Positions 1 through 5,668 of a stretch of 8,162 nt of DNA are shown here, piece by piece (positions within the stretch are counted from its first letter, which is position 1; each line of letters begins with the position of its first letter). The translations under genes were made by a program, and so were the position numbers. The notes under the pieces were generated by a model that had not been told where the DNA came from, made no database searches, and saw nothing but the letters and a program-made list of their open reading frames with translations. Source of the DNA: JBOGXB01 sp050694215 (GTDB taxonomy: Bacteria; Actinomycetota; CADDZG01; WHSQ01); contig JBOGXB010000084.1 of NCBI GenBank assembly GCA_050694215.1, forward strand, positions 1 through 8,162, given 5' to 3'.

Positions 1-104
1 GGCTTTCCTGCACCGCAGGGGCCCGAGCGCGCGCCGCCCGGCACGCAGGTCGCAGCGGTCGCGTGATGCATTCAGCTGGCGGGCGCAATCCCAGCAAGGA
101 TTGG
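1..104. other. Window-edge stretch downstream of the phosphatase gene
   Basis: This short stretch holds no gene I can assign. Plus-strand frame 1 is open from the window edge to a TGA at 64-66 (tail reads GFPAPQGPERAPPGTQVAAVA). It could be the proline/alanine-rich end of a gene arriving from the left, but at this GC content a 21-codon open frame is weak evidence. A perfect 6-bp inverted repeat, CAATCC/GGATTG at 86-91 and 98-103 with a 6-base loop, lies just past the stop codon of the minus-strand phosphatase. It could form a weak hairpin at the end of that transcript, but it is short and no T-run follows. Confidence 0.25.
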
Positions 105-1709
105 TCACTGCCGGTGATCGGCGAGGCAGTTGTTTATTACGACCTTGCGTCCCGCCATCACGATGTCGAATAGCGGTTCCTCCTCGCGGTTTCGCCAGCT
201 ACGAGGTATGGATTCCCCCGTCACGACGTTGTCTTTCACCGCATAGTCGCCGAGCCAGCGGGCAACGTCTTCCGCAATCCCGGGATCCGTGAGGAATATG
301 CCGGCGGACGTGGTGCGCTCGACGGCCGCGGCGCCATACTCATCCTGAAGGTCACCATTCAGCTCGTCGCCCCGGATCGGCCACGCGCCGGACTCTTCGG
401 GGTAGGGCGTCTGCCCATGATCGGCAGTCACGACGAGCAGCCATTTCCTGTGGCCGACACTCTTGTTGAGAAAACTAGCGGTTGCGCGAAGGGCCGAATC
501 CTCGCTTCGGACAAGAGCGCGAACCTGGCGCGACGTCATGCCCCAACGATGGCCGGCCGCGTCGGCCGCCTTCATGTTCACGAATACCAGATCGGTGATC
601 TCGTCCCGTCCGAACGATCCTCTCAGAAGCAGTCGTTCGAGCATGAGTTGCTCGTATTCGATGAAGGCGGGACTCATCTGCCTAAGGGCGGGCTCCGCGA
701 GGTCCTCGCCCCTCCAGGCACCATCGCGAGTCCCATCACGCGCGTCCACTCGATCTACGAGCCGCTGAAGCTCCACCGGGTCCGCGACGGGCAACAGATC
801 GTAGAGGGAAGAGGCACCGTACTGCTCACCCCGGTCGTTCAGCAGTACGACCTTGTCTGCGTCGCCTCCGGGGTGAGCGCTGCCGTGTCCGATCATGCCG
901 AGATGCCAGCTAACGGTGCCGGCAAGACCGACCTCTGCGCGATTGTCGACCGCCGCGTCGTAAAGGTCGGCCAGAGTGGGAACGCGGATCGAGGCCCCGA
1001 CATTTCCTTCAAACGGGTCGACGAAGCCCCCATTCGCGGTTCGCATCTGCACATGCGGAATTCCGTGACGTCGCGGGAACGCGCCGGTCCCGATGGTCGT
1101 GTGTATGGGAGGTGTATTCGAAGGGCTCGAGCCGACGGTTGCGCGTCGGTAGTCGATCCCCCGGCGCCGCATGGCAGTCAAGAATGGCGCCGCACCGTCG
1201 TGTGTATTCAGCACGTTCCGCCCGACGCCATCCAACACGACCACGACGATCAAACGTGGCCGGCGTTCCACATCCGCAACCTCCGGCAGCGCTCGCCCAT
1301 CCCATCGATGACCGCGGAAAGAGACGATCTCGGCCAAGGTTGGAGCGATGTCGGCCACCGTCACGTCGCGCGAGACGGCGCCCCGTGGCTCCGCCACGCC
1401 CGGGCCGTAGAAGACGAGCGGAACACGCACGAGGTAGTCCCAGGGACCTGTATGGACGGGGCGGGTGGCCGCCCCGATATAGCTCGGCTCGCGAGGGACC
1501 GGCAGCACGTCCGGCGAGCGGCCTAGAACGTAGCCGCGCGACATGCGCTTTATGAGCTGATGCGAATCACACCCCTGTTCGGCGGTCAGATCGCGCTCCG
1601 ATTGGGTCTCGCCCACGGCTCGATCGCTTCGCTCGCAGGCGAGGGCCAGAACGAAAGCAAGAAGCAGCAGGCGGCCGACCTTCGTTGCCAGGGGCGCTCG
1701 ATCAACCAC
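105..1709 (-). CDS. Exported alkaline-phosphatase-superfamily hydrolase, apparently circularly permuted
   Basis: This 534-residue protein probably hydrolyses phosphomonoesters or phosphodiesters outside the cytoplasmic membrane. A basic N-terminus and a hydrophobic stretch (residues 11-24) end at LALAC, with Cys25 a possible lipid-anchor site; the box is imperfect, so ordinary signal-peptide cleavage is also possible. Core superfamily motifs follow: VVVLDGVG with metal ligand Asp160; SNTPPIHTTIGTG with probable nucleophile Thr199, then PRRHGI; NMKAADAAGH (Asp383, His387); and VVTADHGQT (Asp430, His431). The HTG plus VPLVFYGPG plus ADIAPTLAEI segment, which carries the third metal histidine at the C-terminus of classical alkaline phosphatases, is here at residues 86-126, before the core. 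No histidine occurs between His431 and His532, so His86 is the likely ligand. The GTG start at 1709 lacks a good ribosome site but is the only start that includes the whole signal sequence. The gene begins 39 bases after tRNA-Val. The substrate is unknown; a phosphodiesterase/nucleotide pyrophosphatase activity is equally possible. Confidence 0.88.
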   Translation of the reverse strand: MVDRAPLATKVGRLLLLAFVLALACERSDRAVGETQSERDLTAEQGCDSHQLIKRMSRGYVLGRSPDVLPVPREPSYIGAATRPVHTGPWDYLVRVPLVFYGPGVAEPRGAVSRDVTVADIAPTLAEIVSFRGHRWDGRALPEVADVERRPRLIVVVVLDGVGRNVLNTHDGAAPFLTAMRRRGIDYRRATVGSSPSNTPPIHTTIGTGAFPRRHGIPHVQMRTANGGFVDPFEGNVGASIRVPTLADLYDAAVDNRAEVGLAGTVSWHLGMIGHGSAHPGGDADKVVLLNDRGEQYGASSLYDLLPVADPVELQRLVDRVDARDGTRDGAWRGEDLAEPALRQMSPAFIEYEQLMLERLLLRGSFGRDEITDLVFVNMKAADAAGHRWGMTSRQVRALVRSEDSALRATASFLNKSVGHRKWLLVVTADHGQTPYPEESGAWPIRGDELNGDLQDEYGAAAVERTTSAGIFLTDPGIAEDVARWLGDYAVKDNVVTGESIPRSWRNREEEPLFDIVMAGRKVVINNCLADHRQ

Positions 1710-1748
1710 GGGGCCAAGTTACCGACGAAAGAACGGGTCTCTACCTTG

Positions 1749-1820
1749 TGGGGCGTAGTGGGATTGAACCACTGACCTCTTGCGTGTCGAGCAAGCGCTC
1801 TCCCTCTGAGCTAACGCCCC
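1749..1820 (-). tRNA. tRNA-Val (anticodon GAC)
   Basis: The minus strand folds into a full cloverleaf. A 7-bp acceptor stem GGGGCGT/ACGCCCC is perfectly paired, the D arm is GCTC...GAGC, the anticodon stem is CTTGC/GCAAG, and the T stem AGTGG/CCACT encloses TTCAATC. The 7-base anticodon loop reads TCGACAC, placing GAC at positions 34-36, so it reads valine codons GUC/GUU. The discriminator is A, as expected for valine. The 3' CCA is not encoded (the bases after the acceptor are A, CAA), so it must be added by nucleotidyltransferase. Position 33, almost always U in tRNA, is C here. The gene starts 27 bases after the end of tRNA-Cys, suggesting one precursor transcript. Confidence 0.93.
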
Positions 1821-1847
1821 GGCAGCTTGGCATTCTATCCGTGACCC

Positions 1848-1922
1848 TGGAGGCGGCGAGCGGAATCGAACCGCTGTACAGGGCTTTGCAGGCCCTTGCC
1901 TAAACCACTCGGCCACGCCGCC
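1848..1922 (-). tRNA. tRNA-Cys (anticodon GCA)
   Basis: On the minus strand the acceptor stem GGCGGCG/CGCCGCC pairs perfectly. The D arm GCCG...GGCA, the anticodon stem AGGGC/GCCCT with loop CTGCAAA (anticodon GCA, U33 and A37 present), and the T stem AGCGG/CCGCT with loop TTCGATT complete the cloverleaf. The discriminator base is U73, a cysteine identity element, and CCA is encoded (1850-1848). Only base 1923 separates the 5' end from the stop codon of the PAP2 gene. The tRNA is therefore either processed from a transcript reading through that gene or has a promoter inside the 3' end of that gene. A Cys-Val tRNA pair is common in Actinomycetota, often preceded by tRNA-Gly; no tRNA-Gly is present here. 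Confidence 0.95.
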
Positions 1923-1923
1923 A

Positions 1924-2616
1924 TCACGGCGCAGGATAACGACTAACCCTAGACCTTGGTTCCCCCGCGATCGGCCTCTTAGCGCCGTTGGATGCGAGCG
2001 TCCGCCCGCACCACAGCGACCACGCGATCCCTGTCGCGGCCCCCACCACGACATCCGAGGGCCAGTGAACGCCGAGGTAGACGCGCGTCACGGCCACGAG
2101 CGCGATCGGCGCGCTCGCCGCGGCCCAAACCGCGGCCTTTCCGCGACGCGACAGGCCCCTCGCGATCAGAACGGCGAGGGCGGAGAAGATGAGGGCCGCG
2201 ATCGTCGCGTGCCCGCTCGGAAAGGAGCTGCTGCCAGTTTCGACCAGCGGTCGGATGAGGGGGCGGGGCCTGTCCGTCAGGGCTTTTCCCAGGCTGTTCA
2301 TCAAGCCGCCGAGCATCGCAACCAGCGGCAGCAGGGGGAGAAGGCCGCCAGTGCGGGCCGACAGGTACGCTGCGACCGCGGCGATCCCGGCGACGAACCA
2401 AATCAGGCGGGCGCTCCCCAGAGTCGTCGCCGAGCGCATAAAGGAGCTCAGCCCGGGAGTCCGGGCCTCGACTAACCATTGGGTGATGTCCCGGTCCATC
2501 TCCTCGACCGCGTCGCCCGGCATGAGCTCGAGGAGAGCGATGTCGAGAGCGACGATCAGCCCCAGCAGGGCCAGGAAGCCGGCGGCGAGCAGGGCGATGC
2601 GGCGCATGGTCTCCAT
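1924..2616 (-). CDS. PAP2-family membrane phosphatase
   Basis: This integral membrane protein of about 230 residues belongs to the phosphatidic acid phosphatase type 2 (PAP2) superfamily. These enzymes remove phosphate from lipid phosphates such as phosphatidate, phosphatidylglycerol phosphate or undecaprenyl pyrophosphate. All three signature motifs are complete: KALTDRPRP (K-x6-R-P, residues 111-119), PSGH (133-136, catalytic His136) and TRVYLGVHWPSD (177-188, with Arg178, nucleophile His184 and Asp188). About five to six hydrophobic segments surround them, the first at residues 8-30. I chose the ATG at 2616. An ATG at 2607 has GGAG just upstream and may be the real start. Longer frames to 2640 or 2724 have no ribosome site, and the longest would run into bioY. 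The exact lipid substrate cannot be read from sequence. Its stop abuts tRNA-Cys. Confidence 0.9.
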   Translation of the reverse strand: METMRRIALLAAGFLALLGLIVALDIALLELMPGDAVEEMDRDITQWLVEARTPGLSSFMRSATTLGSARLIWFVAGIAAVAAYLSARTGGLLPLLPLVAMLGGLMNSLGKALTDRPRPLIRPLVETGSSSFPSGHATIAALIFSALAVLIARGLSRRGKAAVWAAASAPIALVAVTRVYLGVHWPSDVVVGAATGIAWSLWCGRTLASNGAKRPIAGEPRSRVSRYPAP

Positions 2617-2695
2617 CGAATCAGAAGATGCACGACCCATCGGACCGATGGGCGCGACTCCTCCTGCTCGCTTATCCTCTGCCGGACCCAACTCG

Positions 2696-2702
2696 AAGGA
2701 GG
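2696..2702 (+). promoter_or_regulatory. Ribosome binding site of bioY
   Basis: AAGGAGG lies four bases before the ATG at 2707. It fixes the start of bioY, because the same reading frame is open upstream to an ATG at 2479 across the opposing PAP2 gene. It sits inside the longest possible PAP2 frame, which argues that the PAP2 gene starts further in. Confidence 0.8.
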
Positions 2703-2706
2703 CCAG

Positions 2707-3327
2707 ATGACCGCGCTTGCGCACACGCTCGGCCGGCGACAGACGACCCGGTCCGCATTGTTGACGGATGTCCTCTTGATCGTCCTCGGGAGTCTTGTGG
2801 TCGCGGGGCTCGCGCAGATCTCGGTCCGGCTCCCCTTCACCCCGGTCCCCGTAACAGGCCAGACCCTGGGGGTGTTGCTCGTCGGCGCGTCCCTCGGGGC
2901 GACCCGTGGAGGAGCATCATTGCTCCTCTACCTCGGAGAGGGAGCCGCCGGTCTGCCGGTGTTCGCCGAGGGCAGGAGCGGTCTCGACTACCTGACGCTG
3001 GCCGATCCGCTACATGCGACCGGCGGATACCTGTGGGGATTCGTCGTAGCCGCATTCGTGGTGGGCTTCCTCGCGCAGCGCGGGTGGGACCGAAGCATCG
3101 GCAGCGCCCTGGGCGCCATGTTCGTCGGAGAGATCGTGATCTTCGCCTGCGGGCTCCCGTGGCTCGCGGCCGCGCTCGACGTCTCGGGAGAGAGGGCATT
3201 GACCTTCGGGCTCTACCCGTTCGTGCTCGGCGAGTGCCTCAAGCTGGCCATCGCAGCCGGAGCTCTTCCCGGAGCGTGGAAGCTCTTTGGAGGGGGCCCC
3301 GGATTGACGGGGGTACCCCGCTCCTAG
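2707..3327 (+). CDS. bioY: BioY, substrate-binding (S) component of a biotin ECF transporter
   Basis: This 206-residue membrane protein matches the BioY family, which binds biotin in the cytoplasmic membrane and delivers it with an energy-coupling module (EcfT plus ATPases). Family features visible here are RLPFTPVPVTGQTLGVLLVG (residues 41-60), a glycine-rich stretch with YLGEGAAGLPVF (75-86), ATGGYLWGF (104-112) and a late ECLKLAIAAG (176-185). About six hydrophobic segments are present, at normal length for the family. The start is set by AAGGAGG four bases upstream. No bioM/bioN or other Ecf genes lie beside it, so it is a solitary BioY. It probably uses a shared coupling module encoded elsewhere, although some BioY proteins have been reported to work alone. 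I see no clear biotin-repressor operator upstream. The gene ends 18 bases before the converging ligase gene. Confidence 0.93.
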   Translation: MTALAHTLGRRQTTRSALLTDVLLIVLGSLVVAGLAQISVRLPFTPVPVTGQTLGVLLVGASLGATRGGASLLLYLGEGAAGLPVFAEGRSGLDYLTLADPLHATGGYLWGFVVAAFVVGFLAQRGWDRSIGSALGAMFVGEIVIFACGLPWLAAALDVSGERALTFGLYPFVLGECLKLAIAAGALPGAWKLFGGGPGLTGVPRS

Positions 3328-3345
3328 GGCGGCGGGTGTCGCTGC

Positions 3346-4455
3346 TTATCGACCCTCCGCTCGCCCCGATGCCGGCGCCTCTGCGCCGAGGACGTCGTCG
3401 AGGTCGAACTTCACGGGCTCCTGGAGCTGTTCGTAGGTGCAGGACTTGGGGTCACGGTCGGGACGCCAGCGGACGAACTGAGGGGGGTGCCGGAACCGGA
3501 CGCCTTCCATGTGGTCGTAGCGGACCTCGACGACGCGCTCCGGGCGCAGCGGAACGAAGGACAGGTCCTTGCCCGCGGCCCACCGGCTTCCTTCGGCCTT
3601 ACGCGGAGTTCGGGTCCCCTCCTCCTGCCTGGCCCATGCCCACGGGTGGTCATCGAAGGTCGTGACCAGTGGCTGCATCTCCTTGAACAGCTCCTTGCGC
3701 CGCTCGAGCGGGAACGCACCGATCACGCCCACGCTGGCCAACGTGCCGTCGTCGTTGTAGAGACCGAGGAGTAGCGATCCGATCCGGTCCGGGCCGCTCT
3801 TGTGCACGCGGTAGCCGGCCACGACGCAGTCGGCGGTGCGTTCGTGCTTGACCTTGAACATGGTCCGCTTGTCCGGCTCGTACACACCATCCAACGGCTT
3901 CGCGATGAGTCCGTCGAGTCCCGCGCCCTCGAATTCCTCGAACCACTGCTTGGCCACCGTCCGGTCGGTGGTTGCGGCGGTCACATGGATCGGAGGCGCG
4001 GCGGAGGACAGCGCGTCCAGCAACACCGTGCGCCGCTCGGCGAAGGGCCGCCCGGTGTAGTCGGTGTCACCTCGCGCCAATAGGTCGAACGCCACGAAAT
4101 GCGCGGGGGTCTGTTCCGAAAGCAGCTTCACCCTGCTGGCTGCAGGGTGGATGCGCTGCTGCAGCGCCTCGAAATCCAGCCGGTCGCCGTCCGAGCCGAT
4201 GACTATGATCTCGCCGTCGACCACGCAACGCTCCGGTACGTTCGCGCGGACCGCCTCGACCAACTCCGGAAAGTAGCGGGTCATCGGCTTCTCGTTACGA
4301 CTGCCGATCTCCACCTCATCGGAATCACGGAAGATTATGGATCTGAAGCCGTCCCATTTCGGTTCGAAGCTCATGGCGCCGTCGGGAATCTCCTTGACGG
4401 GTTTCGCCAACATCGGTCGTACTGGTGGCTTGACCGGGAGTCGCATGCTGCCCAT
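3346..4455 (-). CDS. ligC: ATP-dependent DNA ligase, LigC type
   Basis: This 369-residue ligase seals nicks using ATP. Nucleotidyltransferase motifs appear in order: EPKWDGFR with adenylated Lys33 (31-38), GSRNE (51-55), VVDGEI (78-83), HFVAFDLL (119-126), DGLIAKP (181-187) and FKVKH with Lys201/Lys203 (200-204). A C-terminal OB-fold region follows, with LLLGLY, VGVIGAF and RFRHPPQFVRWRPDRDP (320-336). Size and layout fit the short stand-alone actinobacterial LigC proteins, with no fused polymerase or nuclease domain as in full LigD. The frame is open upstream to 4857, but that extension is an antisense-like shadow over the polymerase gene and lacks family similarity. I chose ATG 4455 (MGSMRLPVKP); the ATG at 4446 is an alternative, and neither has a strong ribosome site. 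It lies 22 bases after the polymerase gene, so the two are probably translated from one transcript and act in the same repair step. The ligC symbol rests on family resemblance. Confidence 0.9.
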   Translation of the reverse strand: MGSMRLPVKPPVRPMLAKPVKEIPDGAMSFEPKWDGFRSIIFRDSDEVEIGSRNEKPMTRYFPELVEAVRANVPERCVVDGEIIVIGSDGDRLDFEALQQRIHPAASRVKLLSEQTPAHFVAFDLLARGDTDYTGRPFAERRTVLLDALSSAAPPIHVTAATTDRTVAKQWFEEFEGAGLDGLIAKPLDGVYEPDKRTMFKVKHERTADCVVAGYRVHKSGPDRIGSLLLGLYNDDGTLASVGVIGAFPLERRKELFKEMQPLVTTFDDHPWAWARQEEGTRTPRKAEGSRWAAGKDLSFVPLRPERVVEVRYDHMEGVRFRHPPQFVRWRPDRDPKSCTYEQLQEPVKFDLDDVLGAEAPASGRAEGR

Positions 4456-4477
4456 TGTCGCCGAAAAACGGTTGGGG

Positions 4478-5482
4478 TTAGCTCTTTCGGCGGGAGGGCT
4501 GGACGCGCGCAGGCTCGCCCTCCGCCTTCGGGAAGTGTGGGGGCCAGGGAGCGTCACCAAGCCCTCCTGCCTCGTCCCGATGGGCGAGATCGATGAGGGA
4601 GTCGAGCGTCTCGATCCGTCGGTCCATGTCCCCCCACGGATCGCGCTCCGCGAGCCGCTGCGGAACGGACGAAATCGTGAAGCTCTCCGGATCGACGCCG
4701 TCCAGCTCGTCCCAGTCGATCGGACACGAGACCTGCGCTTGGGCAAAGGGTCTAACGCAATACACCGATGCGATCGTGCGATCGCGCGCGTTCTGGTTGT
4801 AGTCGACAAAGACTCCGTGACGTTGCTCCTTCCACCACGCCGTGGTCGCGATCCCATCTGACCGACGCTCTACCTCGCGGGCTAACGCGAGCGCCGCCCG
4901 TCGGACCTCCGTGAAGCTCCAGCGCGGCTCGATGCGGATGTATATGTGCATCCCACGCTTGCCCGACGTCTTGATCCAGCCGGCCAGCTCGTGGTCTTCC
5001 AAAACTGTGCGCACCACCTTCGCTGTATCGACGACGTCTCCGTATGGGACACCGGGCGTGGGATCCAGGTCGACCCGCAACTCGTCGGGATGATCGACGT
5101 CGTCTCGCCGAACGGGCCAGGGATTGAAGTCGATGCACCCCAGATTAACGGCCCAGATGAGGTGGGCCAGGTCCGCCCCGACCAGCATCTCGGCAGATCG
5201 TCCGCTTGGGAACCGGACCGTCTGCGTCTTTATCCATTCCGGGCGGTGCTGGGGGACGCGCTTCTGATAGAAGGCGTCGTCCGGCGCATCGACCCCGTTC
5301 GGCCATCGGTAAAGCGTCGTGGGACGGTCGCGCACTCCATTCAGCACGCCGGAACCGACGCTCAGGTAGTAATTGACGAGGTCCAGCTTGCTCAAGCCCA
5401 ATGCGGGGAAGAACGTCTTGTCCGGATTGGTGATCTTCACCTCGAGGTCGCCCACCTCGATGATCTCGGACTTGGTCGCCAT
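4478..5482 (-). CDS. LigD-type primase-polymerase (Prim-PolC-like), stand-alone
   Basis: This 334-residue protein belongs to the archaeo-eukaryotic primase-like polymerase family, which fills short gaps or adds nucleotides at DNA breaks before ligation, often preferring ribonucleotides. Typical features are an N-terminal ITNPDKTFFP (residues 17-26), TLYRWPNGVD (56-65), FYQKRVPQHRPEW (71-83), the metal-binding VDLDPTPG (137-144; Asp138 and Asp140), SGKRGMHIYI (173-182) for nucleotide binding, FVDYNQNARDRTIASVYCVR (225-244) with the third catalytic acid Asp227, and a C-terminal DPWGDM. It is the same length class as mycobacterial Prim-PolC and the polymerase domain of LigD. The start is ATG 5482, with an in-frame GTG directly before it (5485); no clear ribosome site is seen. 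It precedes ligC in a two-gene operon. Ku is absent from the window, so end joining and base-excision gap repair are both possible roles. Confidence 0.9.
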   Translation of the reverse strand: MATKSEIIEVGDLEVKITNPDKTFFPALGLSKLDLVNYYLSVGSGVLNGVRDRPTTLYRWPNGVDAPDDAFYQKRVPQHRPEWIKTQTVRFPSGRSAEMLVGADLAHLIWAVNLGCIDFNPWPVRRDDVDHPDELRVDLDPTPGVPYGDVVDTAKVVRTVLEDHELAGWIKTSGKRGMHIYIRIEPRWSFTEVRRAALALAREVERRSDGIATTAWWKEQRHGVFVDYNQNARDRTIASVYCVRPFAQAQVSCPIDWDELDGVDPESFTISSVPQRLAERDPWGDMDRRIETLDSLIDLAHRDEAGGLGDAPWPPHFPKAEGEPARVQPSRRKS

Positions 5483-5501
5483 CACCGCAAGATATTCGAC
5501 G

Positions 5502-5514
5502 CGACCGGCGGTCG
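5502..5514. repeat. Perfect inverted repeat upstream of the polymerase gene
   Basis: CGACCG and CGGTCG flank a single G, giving a 13-base near-palindrome 19 bases upstream of the polymerase ATG. With such a short spacer it suits a DNA-bound dimeric regulator better than an RNA hairpin. At this GC content a chance 6-bp match is possible, so a regulatory role is inference. Confidence 0.4.
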
Positions 5515-5533
5515 AGACGTCGGGCTTGCGCCG

Positions 5534-5569
5534 CTCGTCCAGTATGCACCCCCCTCGTCAGTACGCACA
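5534..5569. repeat. Two imperfect 16-17 bp direct repeats, about two helical turns apart
   Basis: The copy at 5534-5549 reads CTCGTCCAGTATGCAC and the copy at 5554-5568 reads CTCGTCAGTACGCAC. They differ by one inserted C and one T/C change, and their starts are 20 bases apart. Tandem sites spaced by about two helical turns in a promoter region are typical of response-regulator or activator binding. No known regulator motif is recognised. Confidence 0.45.
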
Positions 5570-5668
5570 TCTACCGACTTTGCGCCCATTGCCTATGTCC
5601 CCCACTCGGCCTCCTGCCGACCACAGAACCAATCGCGTCACTGCGCGCACAAGAAAAGCAAGGGACAT

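Larger units (their letters stand above)
5483..5668. promoter_or_regulatory. Divergent intergenic region between the repair operon and the GGDEF-EAL gene
   Basis: These 186 bases must contain the promoters of both divergent units. I cannot assign convincing -35/-10 boxes. Two structures stand out: a perfect inverted repeat beside the polymerase gene and a pair of imperfect direct repeats in the middle, listed separately. The right end is purine-rich and holds the ribosome site AAGGGA (5660-5665), three bases before the ATG of the GGDEF-EAL gene. No LexA-like palindrome was recognised. Confidence 0.5.

Noticed and set aside
86..103. Hairpin CAATCC/GGATTG after the phosphatase stop as a rho-independent terminator
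   Set aside because: The stem is only 6 bp and no T-run follows on the minus strand. It may still matter, but the evidence is too weak for a terminator call.
417..1526. Long plus-strand open frame (369 codons) opposite the phosphatase gene
   Set aside because: Its translation shows no family motifs, while the minus strand carries every alkaline-phosphatase motif in order. Long antisense frames are expected at this GC content.
3308..3320. Hairpin CGGGG-GTA-CCCCG near the end of bioY as a terminator
   Set aside because: It lies inside the coding sequence before the stop codon, has no T-run on either strand, and has a loop of only three bases.
2628..3665. 345-codon plus-strand frame overlapping bioY and the ligase 3' end
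   Set aside because: It is an Arg/Pro-rich translation typical of an off-frame reading. bioY in another frame has a ribosome site and clear family motifs.
4456..4857. N-terminal extension of the ligase frame (134 codons upstream of 4455)
   Set aside because: It lies entirely over the polymerase gene, is Arg/Ser-rich and lacks similarity to ligase N-termini. The family start MGSMRLPV fits ATG 4455.
4946..5668. Upstream extension of the GGDEF-EAL frame, giving 886 residues
   Set aside because: The extra 241 codons run antisense to the polymerase gene and through the intergenic region. A ribosome site and a membrane helix mark the true start at 5669.
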